Source: Tolypothrix campylonemoides VB511288 (GTDB taxonomy: Bacteria > Cyanobacteriota > Cyanobacteriia > Cyanobacteriales > Nostocaceae). Taken from it: 64,000 nt of DNA. The first letter of the stretch is position 1, and each line of letters opens with the position of its first letter. The notes under the pieces were generated by a model. That model was not told the origin of the DNA. It ran no database searches and saw nothing but the letters and a program-made list of their open reading frames with translations. Positions 39,506 to 48,098 of this stretch are shown here, in pieces. The stretch is from contig JXCB02000027.1 in assembly GCA_000828075.3 (NCBI GenBank), positions 296,959 through 360,958 on the forward strand, given 5' to 3'. Position numbers and translations under genes: made by a program.

Positions 39506-42500
39506 ATGAGTATCACCATTGGCGGTTACAACCTCATTCAGCTCATTTATGACGGTACTACGAGCCGTGTTTATCGTGCTGTGAGAGAGTCAGACCAAAC
39601 CTCAGTGATTATTAAAACTCTTAAATCTGAGTATCCCACCCTAGAACAAATCACCCGATTAAGACATGAATATCAGATACTTCAACCCTTAGAAATAGAA
39701 GGAATTATTAAACCCTTATCATTGGAAAACTATCAAAATGGTCTGGCGCTAATTTTGTCAGATTTTGGGGGAGAAACTCTAGAAAATTTTATCGCCGCTC
39801 AAAATTTTGAATTAAACATTTTTTTGCAAATTGCTATTCAATTATCTTCAACGCTTGCTCAAATACATAAAAATAACATTATTCATAAAGATATCAAACC
39901 CCAAAATATTCTTATTAATACGAAAACAGGTCAAGCTGAAATTATAGACTTTAGCATTTCATCGCGTCTCTCGAGTGAAAATCAGACAGTCAGTAATCCT
40001 AATTTACTGGAAGGTACCCTCGCCTATATGTCACCAGAACAAACTGGCAGGATGAATCGTTCAATTGATTACCGAACTGACTTGTACTCTTTAGGCGTAA
40101 CTTTCTATGAAATATTAACAGGACAGCTACCTTTTCAAGCTACCGATTCTTTGGAATTAGTTCATTGCCATATTGCTAAAACACCAGTACCGCCCAAACA
40201 AGTGAATCCAGAGATTCCCCAAGCGGTTTCTGATATTGTCATGAAATTATTAGCCAAGACAGCTGAACAAAGATATCAAAGTGCGTTGGGACTAAAAGCG
40301 GATTTAGAAGAATGTCTCAGAAAACTGCAAGTAACTGGGAAAATTGAAGATTTCATAATCGGTCAGCTTGATTTATATAGCAAATTTCTCATTCCGCAAA
40401 AGCTTTATGGTCGCAAAAAAGAAGTTGCTACTTTAATAGATGCCTTTGAACGAGTCAGCGTTGGGGCAACCGAACTCATGTTAGTGAGTGGTTACTCAGG
40501 TATTGGAAAATCCTCGTTAGTCAATGAAGTTCATAAACCTATTGTCCGCCAGCGCGGTTATTTTATTTCGGGTAAGTTTGACCAATTTAAACGGAATATT
40601 CCTTATGCTTCCTTGATTCAAGCTTTCCAAGAATTGATGCGGCAGATCCTTATGGAAAGTGCTGACAAAATAGCGCTTTGGAAAACTAAACTCTTAGAAG
40701 CATTAGGCATCAATAGTCAAGTCATTATTGATGTTATTCCCGAAGTTGAAACCATTATTGGTCCTCAGCCAGATGTTCCTGAATTAGGAGCAACAGAATC
40801 CCTAAATCGGTTTAACCGGGTGTTCCAGCAATTCATTCATGTATTTTGTAAACCTGAACATCCGCTAGTACTTTTTTTGGATGACTTACAGTGGACAGAT
40901 TCAGCATCTCTGAAGTTAATTCAGTTACTCATGAATGAGGCAGATAGCCAATATTTACTACTTATTGGAGCTTATCGAGATAACGAAGTCAGCGCGACTC
41001 ATCCGTTAATATTGACTTTAGAAGAAATTCAAAAATCTGGTGCTGTTGTCAATAATATTGTCCTCCAACCTTTAGATATCACTCATGTCAATCAATTAGT
41101 CAGTGATACCCTTCGTATTGACCAAGAAAAGTCAGCATCGCTAGCTGAATTAGTATTTAACAAAACTCAGGGAAATCCTTTCTTCTTAACTCAACTGCTC
41201 AAATCCCTCTATCAAGAGAACTTGTTGTTCTTTAATTTCAATGAAGGTTGCTGGCAGTGGGATATCCAGTTACTTAAAGATATTGATATTACTGATAATG
41301 TCGTTGAATTGATGATTAACCAGATTCAGAAGCTGTCAGCAACGACGCAGAAGGTCTTAAAATTAGCTGCCTGTATTGGAGATAAATTTACCTTAGATGT
41401 TCTGAGTATTGTTAATCAAAAATCTTTGCCAGAGACAGCAGCAGATTTGTGGGAATCTTTGCGGACGGGTCTAGTTTTACCTTTAGACGAATCTTACAAA
41501 ATTCCTTTAGTTATCAGTAATCAGCAAAACGAAGAACTGAAATTTAATGACGAAAAATTAACAATTGCCTACAAGTTTCTACATGATCGAGTACAGCAAG
41601 CGGCTTATTCTCTGATTCCAGATTCGCAGAAAAAAGAAACTCACCTAAAAATCGGTCAATTATTACTACAAAATACTACAACTGAAGAACGAAAAGAAAA
41701 TATTTTTGCTTTGGTTAATCAATTAAATTATGGCATCGACTTACTTGTCTTAGAGTCGGAAAAATATGAGTTGGCTGAACTCAACCTTATAGCAGGTCAG
41801 AAAGCGAAAGCAGCGACGGCGTATGAGTCTGCTATGCGCTACCTAAAGGTGGGTTTGGGGTTATTAGCACAAAAGAACTGGCAGAATCAGTACGATCTCA
41901 CACTTGCACTTTATGAGTCAGCGGTAGAAGCAGCGTACCTTAACGGCGATTTTGAGCAGATGGAGAAATGGGGAACAGTTGTCCTACAACAGGCAAAAAC
42001 TCCTATCGACAAGATGAAAGTCTATGAAGTCAAAATTCAAGCCTGTATGGCGCAGCTCAAACAACTTGAAGCGGTCAACATTGGGTTAGAAGCCCTGAAA
42101 CTGCTAGACGTGAGGTTACCAGAATCGCCTAGCCCTTTTGATATCCAGCAAATACTAACCAAAACAGCGACAAATTTGGCTGGGAAAAATATACAAGACT
42201 TGATTAACCTACCGTTAATGACAGAGGTAGATAAGCTAGCAGCCATACGGATGCTAACAAGTATGGGTTCTCCTACCTATCAATCTGCACCTGCACTGTT
42301 TCCGCTAGTTGTGTGCGAACAGGTGAATTTATCTATCAAACATGGAAATGCACCCTTCTCAGCCTATGGTTATGTTTGTTACGGTGTCATTTTAAACGGG
42401 ATAGTTGACGATATTGAATCGGCTCATGAATTTGGCAAGTTAGCTTTAAGTCTGGTGGAAAAATTCAACGCCTTAGAGATTAAGACAAGTGTATTCTTTG

Positions 42501-45500
42501 TTGCAGGGGCGTGTACAATGCATGGGAAAGTCCATGCCAAAGAAACTTTGCCACTTTTACTGAATGGATATCAAAGCGGGCTGGAAAACGGACATTTTGA
42601 ATATGGTGGTTATGCCGCCATGCAAAGATGCCAATATTCGTATTTCATTGGGCAGGAACTGACAAAACTTGAACAAGAAATGGCAACAATTAGTGATGCC
42701 CTTGCCCAACTCAAGCAAGAAAACGCCTTGAATTGGAATCAAATCTTTCAGCAGTCCATCCTTGCCTTACTAACGCCCTCTGAAAATCCGTGCTGCTCAC
42801 TCAAAGAAACATACAATGAGGAGAAATCATTACAGCTTCTTAGGGAAGCCAATGACAGAACTGGGCTCCACTACTTCTATTTAAACAAACTTATCCTCTG
42901 TTATCTGTTTGGAAACTACCATCAAGCATTGGAAAATGCAGTTAAAGCCGAACAGTATTTAGATGGGGTAAAAGCGTTTCTTGTTGTACCAGTGTTCCAT
43001 TTCTACGATTCTTTAGCCCAACTAGCGATCTATCCATCAGCGTCATCCTCACAACAAGAATACCTCTTGAACAAGCTCATAAAAAACCAGGAAAAAATGC
43101 GGAAATGGGCAGAACATGCTCCAATGAATTTTCAGCATAAATACGACTTGGTAGAGGCAGAGAAAGCGCGGGTATTGGGTCAATATTGGCAAGCGATGGA
43201 GTATTATGACCGAGCCATTGCTGGAGCTCAGGAGCAGGGATACATCCAGGAAGAAGCGCTTGCAAATGAACTAGCAGCAAAATTTTATTTTGAGCATGGC
43301 AGAGAAAAGGTGGCTCAAACGTATCTAACTGATGCTTACTATGGATATATCCGTTGGGGAGCATCAGCAAAAGTGAGAGAGTTGGAAACGAGATATCCTA
43401 ACATTTTTTCCCAAATATCAAACCAAAAAACCAAAGTCAAGATATATCCAACTATTAACTCTACGACGGAAACTAGCCCCGTATTTCTCGATTTAGCTAC
43501 AGTCATGAAAGCTTCGCAAGCTCTTGCTGGGGAAATCGTTCTGGAGAAATTGCTGGCAAAATTGATGCAAATTGTTCTGGAAAATGCGGGAGCAGAAACT
43601 GGATTTTTAATTTTAGAAAAATCAGGGCAGTTATTTATAGAAGCTTCAGGAACTGTCGAAAAACATGAAATAAGCGTACAGCGATCGATACCAGTAGAAA
43701 GTCAACAACTACCGATATCTGTGATTAATTACGTGCATAGAACTCAGGAAAATGTCGTACTGAACGATGCCACAGATGAGGAATTCTTGACGACGGATAG
43801 CTATATCACCAACAAAAAACCAAAATCTATTTTGTGTACGCCAATTGTTCATCAAGGGAAACTTGTTGGCATTCTTTACTTAGAAAATAACTTGATTGTT
43901 GGAGCATTTACACCGGAACGATTAGAAGTTTTACAACTTTTATCTTCTCAAGCAGCAATTTCAATTGAAAATGCGCGTTTGTATAATGAGTTAGAGGAAT
44001 ATAACCGGACTCTGGCAGCGAAAGTCGAAGAGCGAACATTAGAGTTACAAGAGAAAAATTTGCAACTCCAACAGGAAATTCGTATTAGCGAAGCTGCTCG
44101 AAGGGAACGCCAGCAAGCAGAAGAAGCAGCCAACGCCGCCAACCGTGCTAAGAGCGAATTCCTAGCTAACATGAGTCATGAACTCCGCACTCCATTGAAT
44201 GGGATTTTGGGTTACACTCAAATTTTTAAGAAAGATAAAACTTTAACCGCTCACCAAAAGAATGGTATAGATATCATTCATCAGTGTGGCGAACACCTAC
44301 TAACGCTAATTAACGATATTTTAGATCTCTCCAAAATCGAAGCCCGGAAAATGGAACTCTATCCCAAAGAATTTCATTTTCCTCAATTTCTTGAAACTAT
44401 TGCCGAAATTTGTCGCATCCATGCTGAACAAAAGGGAATTCCATTAATTTACAAAGCTGTTTCCCCACTACCAAAAGTCATTCGAGCAGATGAAAAACGA
44501 TTGCGTCAAGTCTTGATGAATTTACTGAGCAATGCAGTCAAGTTTACACAACAAGGTAGTATCACTCTGAAAGTAGGCTATCAGAAGGAAAAACTTCGTT
44601 TTCAAGTAGAAGATACAGGTATTGGAATTGCACCTGAGCAATTAGAAGAAATATTTTTGCCTTTTAAGCAGGTGGGTGAAGATAGCCGTAAAATTGAAGG
44701 AACAGGATTGGGATTGGCAATTAGCCGTCAATTAGTTGGAATGATGGGCGGCGAACTGAAGGTGAAGAGTACTTTAGGTAAAGGAAGCGTTTTTTGGTTC
44801 GATTTAAATGTACCTGAGGTTTTGCAACAATCTGATACTACCAATCTTGATGAACTTAACATTATTAGTTTTGTTGGCTCTAAACGAAAAGTTTTGGTAG
44901 TAGATGATAAAGCGGCAAATCGCTCTGTGTTAGTTAATTTACTACAGCCTTTAGGTTTTGAAGTTGTGGAAGCTGCAGATGGCTTAGAGGGTTTAAACAA
45001 AGCGCGTGAATTTAAGCCAGATGTGATTTTAATGGATTTGGTTATGAGTGGAATAGACGGCTTTGAAGCTACCCGTCGCCTGAGGATGTTACCAGACTTT
45101 AAGGACGTGATTGTGATTGCTGTCTCAGCTAGCGTTTTTGAGTTAGACCGACAGCAAAGTCGAGAAGTGGGTTGCAATGATTTTCTCACAAAACCAATCC
45201 AAAAAGCGGAGCTTTTAGAAAAATTACAGATTCATTTGGGGTTGGAATGGGTTTATGAGGAACAACACAGCAAGGTAGAATTCAGGAATGCCAGTGCCCT
45301 CCTTGGAACTTCTGTGGGCACGCCGCTGGATTCTCAGGTATCATTTGTAGCTCCACCACCAGAGGAACTTGCGCTGTTGCTTGATTTGGCAATGAGGGGG
45401 GATTTAAGAGGAATTATACAACGAGCGGCTTTCTTAGAGCAGTTGGATCAACAATTGGCACCGTTTGCCGCTCATTTGCGTCAACTTGCTAAAGATTTTA

Positions 45501-45538
45501 AAGGGAAACAAATTCTGGAGTTTCTCAAAAAATATTAA
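39506..45538 (+). CDS. Ser/Thr kinase-ATPase-GAF-hybrid histidine kinase (HstK type)
   Basis: 2010 residues. A Hanks-type kinase domain (about 1-270) has HKDIKPQNIL and the Mg loop as DFS instead of DFG. The MSPEQTGRMNRSIDYRTD segment is typical of this group. An AAA-type predicted ATPase follows (Walker A GYSGIGKSS near 330, LFLDDLQWTDSAS as Walker B), then long helical repeats, GAF (about 1345-1493), HisKA (His1558, [12 protein letters not shown]), HATPase and REC (Asp1844, VILMDLVMSG). A helical tail resembles that of the MHYT kinase at 841. Similar two-kinase proteins of Nostoc are called HstK. It joins Ser/Thr and His-Asp signalling. Confidence 0.93.
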   Translation: MSITIGGYNLIQLIYDGTTSRVYRAVRESDQTSVIIKTLKSEYPTLEQITRLRHEYQILQPLEIEGIIKPLSLENYQNGLALILSDFGGETLENFIAAQNFELNIFLQIAIQLSSTLAQIHKNNIIHKDIKPQNILINTKTGQAEIIDFSISSRLSSENQTVSNPNLLEGTLAYMSPEQTGRMNRSIDYRTDLYSLGVTFYEILTGQLPFQATDSLELVHCHIAKTPVPPKQVNPEIPQAVSDIVMKLLAKTAEQRYQSALGLKADLEECLRKLQVTGKIEDFIIGQLDLYSKFLIPQKLYGRKKEVATLIDAFERVSVGATELMLVSGYSGIGKSSLVNEVHKPIVRQRGYFISGKFDQFKRNIPYASLIQAFQELMRQILMESADKIALWKTKLLEALGINSQVIIDVIPEVETIIGPQPDVPELGATESLNRFNRVFQQFIHVFCKPEHPLVLFLDDLQWTDSASLKLIQLLMNEADSQYLLLIGAYRDNEVSATHPLILTLEEIQKSGAVVNNIVLQPLDITHVNQLVSDTLRIDQEKSASLAELVFNKTQGNPFFLTQLLKSLYQENLLFFNFNEGCWQWDIQLLKDIDITDNVVELMINQIQKLSATTQKVLKLAACIGDKFTLDVLSIVNQKSLPETAADLWESLRTGLVLPLDESYKIPLVISNQQNEELKFNDEKLTIAYKFLHDRVQQAAYSLIPDSQKKETHLKIGQLLLQNTTTEERKENIFALVNQLNYGIDLLVLESEKYELAELNLIAGQKAKAATAYESAMRYLKVGLGLLAQKNWQNQYDLTLALYESAVEAAYLNGDFEQMEKWGTVVLQQAKTPIDKMKVYEVKIQACMAQLKQLEAVNIGLEALKLLDVRLPESPSPFDIQQILTKTATNLAGKNIQDLINLPLMTEVDKLAAIRMLTSMGSPTYQSAPALFPLVVCEQVNLSIKHGNAPFSAYGYVCYGVILNGIVDDIESAHEFGKLALSLVEKFNALEIKTSVFFVAGACTMHGKVHAKETLPLLLNGYQSGLENGHFEYGGYAAMQRCQYSYFIGQELTKLEQEMATISDALAQLKQENALNWNQIFQQSILALLTPSENPCCSLKETYNEEKSLQLLREANDRTGLHYFYLNKLILCYLFGNYHQALENAVKAEQYLDGVKAFLVVPVFHFYDSLAQLAIYPSASSSQQEYLLNKLIKNQEKMRKWAEHAPMNFQHKYDLVEAEKARVLGQYWQAMEYYDRAIAGAQEQGYIQEEALANELAAKFYFEHGREKVAQTYLTDAYYGYIRWGASAKVRELETRYPNIFSQISNQKTKVKIYPTINSTTETSPVFLDLATVMKASQALAGEIVLEKLLAKLMQIVLENAGAETGFLILEKSGQLFIEASGTVEKHEISVQRSIPVESQQLPISVINYVHRTQENVVLNDATDEEFLTTDSYITNKKPKSILCTPIVHQGKLVGILYLENNLIVGAFTPERLEVLQLLSSQAAISIENARLYNELEEYNRTLAAKVEERTLELQEKNLQLQQEIRISEAARRERQQAEEAANAANRAKSEFLANMSHELRTPLNGILGYTQIFKKDKTLTAHQKNGIDIIHQCGEHLLTLINDILDLSKIEARKMELYPKEFHFPQFLETIAEICRIHAEQKGIPLIYKAVSPLPKVIRADEKRLRQVLMNLLSNAVKFTQQGSITLKVGYQKEKLRFQVEDTGIGIAPEQLEEIFLPFKQVGEDSRKIEGTGLGLAISRQLVGMMGGELKVKSTLGKGSVFWFDLNVPEVLQQSDTTNLDELNIISFVGSKRKVLVVDDKAANRSVLVNLLQPLGFEVVEAADGLEGLNKAREFKPDVILMDLVMSGIDGFEATRRLRMLPDFKDVIVIAVSASVFELDRQQSREVGCNDFLTKPIQKAELLEKLQIHLGLEWVYEEQHSKVEFRNASALLGTSVGTPLDSQVSFVAPPPEELALLLDLAMRGDLRGIIQRAAFLEQLDQQLAPFAAHLRQLAKDFKGKQILEFLKKY

Positions 45539-45690
45539 GAGGTTTTTTTGTACAGGCTATTATTAGCAACAGCCTAGGTAAAATTAATGTAAAAATGGTG
45601 ACAAGCAAAAGCTCTGTTGCTTGTAAAGGTCCTTTTAGCGTCAAAATAATCAAGGATTCATCTAATTTATTAATCGGACTTTTCGTTTCT

Positions 45691-46263
45691 ATGACTCATC
45701 AGAAAAGTGATGCTAAAGAATCTTCTGTGTCGTCGCGAGGATGGCGAAGTTTACAGGAAAATCTGATTTTGATTGCGATCGCCTTATGTTTGGCGCTGTT
45801 GATTAGGACTTTTGTTGCTGAACCCCGCTACATCCCTTCAGATTCAATGTTGCCAACTTTGCATAAAGGCGATCGCCTGGTCGTGGAAAAAATCTCTTAT
45901 CTTTCTGGTTCCCCACACTTAGGCGATATCGTCGTTTTTCAGCCACCAGAGGAACTGCAACATCGGGGATATCCCAAAGACCAAGCTTTTATTAAACGCA
46001 TCATTGGCATCCCTGGCAAGACAGTCAGCATTGCGGGTGGCAAAGTTTACATTGACGGGCAACCAATACAAGAAGACTATATAGCTGAACCACCAATTTT
46101 AGCAATGGAAGGGCGGCAAGTTCCCCCTAACCAGTTCTTTGTTATGGGAGATAACCGCAACGATAGTAACGACTCCCGCTACTGGGGGTTTTTACCCAAA
46201 GAAAATATTATTGGTCGAGCAGTGTTTCGCTTTTGGCCTTTTAATAGAATTGGGGTTATTTGA
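45691..46263 (+). CDS. lepB: Signal peptidase I
   Basis: 190 residues from the ATG at 45691 (MTHQKSDAKESS). The frame opens 32 codons earlier but that part looks non-coding. One membrane anchor (LILIAIALCLALLIRTFVAE) is followed by the catalytic Ser in IPSDSMLPTLHKGD, the general-base Lys in FIKRIIGIPG, and the box GDNRNDSNDSRYWGFLP. It cleaves signal peptides at the plasma or thylakoid membrane. It faces the HhH gene convergently, with a hairpin between. Confidence 0.96.
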   Translation: MTHQKSDAKESSVSSRGWRSLQENLILIAIALCLALLIRTFVAEPRYIPSDSMLPTLHKGDRLVVEKISYLSGSPHLGDIVVFQPPEELQHRGYPKDQAFIKRIIGIPGKTVSIAGGKVYIDGQPIQEDYIAEPPILAMEGRQVPPNQFFVMGDNRNDSNDSRYWGFLPKENIIGRAVFRFWPFNRIGVI

Positions 46264-46269
46264 TTGTAG

Positions 46270-46289
46270 AGACGCGCCATCGCGCGTCT
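46270..46289. terminator. Hairpin between convergent lepB and HhH genes
   Basis: Perfect arms AGACGCGC and GCGCGTCT with loop CATC, in the 31-bp gap. It is related to the palindrome at 9197 (shared TGTAGAGACG). Confidence 0.65.
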
Positions 46290-46294
46290 TGTGA

Positions 46295-46828
46295 TTAAAA
46301 CCGGAGATAGTACATAAGCTGAGCGATCGCATCACCAGGTAAGTTTAACCTTTGCTGAAAATCCGCCAAATTCCGGTAAAAACCAGCTGATACACGGTTA
46401 TCCACCACTGCTTGCGCTAGGGACAAATCAATCAATGGCACTTTTGCCAAAGCCTCAACTGTTGCCGTGTTAGGGTTTACTATATTGCCGGGAAGAACTA
46501 AAGATTCCGAGTCGTAATAACTAAAATTCACAATTGGCTGGAGTGGCTCTAGCCTGTGTACTGGCAAACTTAAAGCTGCGGCAATGTCTTCAATGCAGTA
46601 AAATTTAACACCAGCACGAGAAAGTTCCACAAGCGATCGCGCTTGATGAATTGATAACCCCGGTAGACGCAACCAATCATCAACAGTAGCTTGATTGGCA
46701 TCAATGCGGATACCTAGTTGTGCGGCGATCGCAATTTCTTCCCCTGATTGTAGTCGGTAGTAGGGGTCGTTAAGCAGCTTGGAGCGTAGCTTTTGCAACT
46801 TAGGGTTTAAAGGTAGCCAATTTTTCAT
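46295..46828 (-). CDS. Helix-hairpin-helix (ComEA-like) protein
   Basis: 177 residues. Two HhH-type segments are visible: IDANQATVDDWLRLPGLSIH with QARSLVELS, and VNPNTATVEALAKVPLIDLS with LAQAVVDNR. This resembles ComEA-type DNA-binding HhH domains, without a signal peptide or anchor. It may bind DNA non-specifically; a role in uptake is not shown. It is 22 bp downstream of the TM2/SHOCT gene, probably one operon. Confidence 0.82.
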   Translation of the reverse strand: MKNWLPLNPKLQKLRSKLLNDPYYRLQSGEEIAIAAQLGIRIDANQATVDDWLRLPGLSIHQARSLVELSRAGVKFYCIEDIAAALSLPVHRLEPLQPIVNFSYYDSESLVLPGNIVNPNTATVEALAKVPLIDLSLAQAVVDNRVSAGFYRNLADFQQRLNLPGDAIAQLMYYLRF

Positions 46829-46850
46829 AATGTTGCTTATTTTAAGAAAT

Positions 46851-47216
46851 TCACTCTAGCAACTGGCGGCGCTTTTGCTCAAATTCATACTCACTTAGGA
46901 GTCCATCTTGGCGCAAACTTTCTAACTCTCGCAAGGCTTGAGCAATTGCTGCTACTTGATTGCTAGCCGAGTGTGAGTTTTTGACCACTGATTTACCTAA
47001 ATTAAAATTACGGTCAAAAGCTTCTTCGTCTTGAGCTAAAAACCAAACTCCTTCAATAGCGCTTGCTACCTTAGGAATGGGTGTCCAGGAAAGCAACACA
47101 TATAAAAGACCCCACAGCGGCTGTCCGAGATAAAATTTATGTAATCCCGAAATTGTCAGCGTACCGGAAAAAGCTAAAATCGCGGCAACGCTTCGGCTTT
47201 TTCGCTGATTAAACAT
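46851..47216 (-). CDS. TM2-domain protein with SHOCT-like C-terminus
   Basis: 121 residues. The TM2 fold is visible as SVAAILAFSGTLTISGLHKF, YLGQPLWGLLYVLLSW and IPKVASAIEGVWFL. After a linker, LRELESLRQDGLLSEYEFEQ KRRQLL is the short C-terminal SHOCT helix pair. Likely a small membrane protein of unknown function, co-transcribed with the HhH gene. Confidence 0.85.
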   Translation of the reverse strand: MFNQRKSRSVAAILAFSGTLTISGLHKFYLGQPLWGLLYVLLSWTPIPKVASAIEGVWFLAQDEEAFDRNFNLGKSVVKNSHSASNQVAAIAQALRELESLRQDGLLSEYEFEQKRRQLLE

Positions 47217-47679
47217 AATGAAAGCACCATAATAAATTCAGCATTGCTGATATCCTAGCCGAAACCCAATATCTGAATCTATTGTATTCCTAAGCTATGA
47301 GCGATGAGCGAGTTGATCAGTCACTGCATCGGCATTTATAAATAAATATGAAGTAATTATTTATCTGTGTCCACCCCCCTCAAGAGGGGGGAAGACAGAG
47401 GAAAAACTTTTATTTATTGTGCATCTGTGGTTCATTATTTCTTTCTTTTTTGAACCTTGTATGCCTTACGGGCACGTTAGCCCTTGGCGTGTCGCAGGCA
47501 TAGGGCATACATTGAATGCGTGAATTTGAGTTCTGCAAGAGTCAAGTGTTGAAATTGCGGTAAAAAACCGTACTGAAACCGAAGCTAGTTTTCTAGATTA
47601 TTTCTCTAGACTAGAATAAAGTAACAGGCATCAACTATGAAAGCTACTGAGTGTCGCCCCTCAGTGGAGTGTAGGCAAA
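47217..47679. other. Intergenic gap with several palindromes
   Basis: 463 bp between divergent genes. It holds a TATCTGTG...CATCTGTGGTT repeat (about 47360-47432), a CCCCCCTC/GAGGGGGG hairpin at about 47375-47391, and an imperfect inverted repeat GTATGCCTTACGGG...GGCATAGGGCATAC at about 47459-47511. No gene is supported. Confidence 0.6.
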
Positions 47680-48003
47680 ATGGGATTTTTTGATTCTGAC
47701 ATAGTTCAGCAAGAAGCCAAGGAATTGTTTGAGGACTATCAAGCATTGATAACACTTGGCGGCAATTACGGCAAATTTGACCGCGAGGGCAAAAAGCTGT
47801 TTATTGAGCAGATGGAAGCCATGATGGAGCGGTATCGTATCTTTATGAAGCGTTTTGAGCTATCAGAAGATTTCATGGCGCAAATGACCATACAGCAGCT
47901 CAAGACTCAGTTGAGTCAGTTTGGTGTAACTCCCCAACAAATGTTTGAGCAAATGCACCTCACCCTACAGCGGATGAAAGCTGAACTGGAAAAACAATCA
48001 TAG
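47680..48003 (+). CDS. DUF1825 family protein
   Basis: 107 residues, helical and Met/Gln-rich: MGFFDSDIVQQEAKELFEDY, YGKFDREGKKLFIEQME and FGVTPQQMFEQMHLTLQRM. This is the cyanobacteria-wide DUF1825 family of unknown function. The AGG nine bases before the ATG is a weak ribosome site. Confidence 0.9.
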   Translation: MGFFDSDIVQQEAKELFEDYQALITLGGNYGKFDREGKKLFIEQMEAMMERYRIFMKRFELSEDFMAQMTIQQLKTQLSQFGVTPQQMFEQMHLTLQRMKAELEKQS

Positions 48004-48013
48004 CTGGGAATTT

Positions 48014-48098
48014 GGGACTGGGGACTAGGGACTGGGGACTGGGGACTGGACAATACTCGCACCTTACCTTAATCCCTAATCCCCAATCCCTAATCCCT
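48014..48098. repeat. Composite repeat, inverted copy of 51366-51475
   Basis: GGGACTGG/GGGACTAG units, a unique core GACAATACTCGCACCTTACC (48049-48068), then AATCCCTAATCCCC units. It separates convergent genes. Confidence 0.88.
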
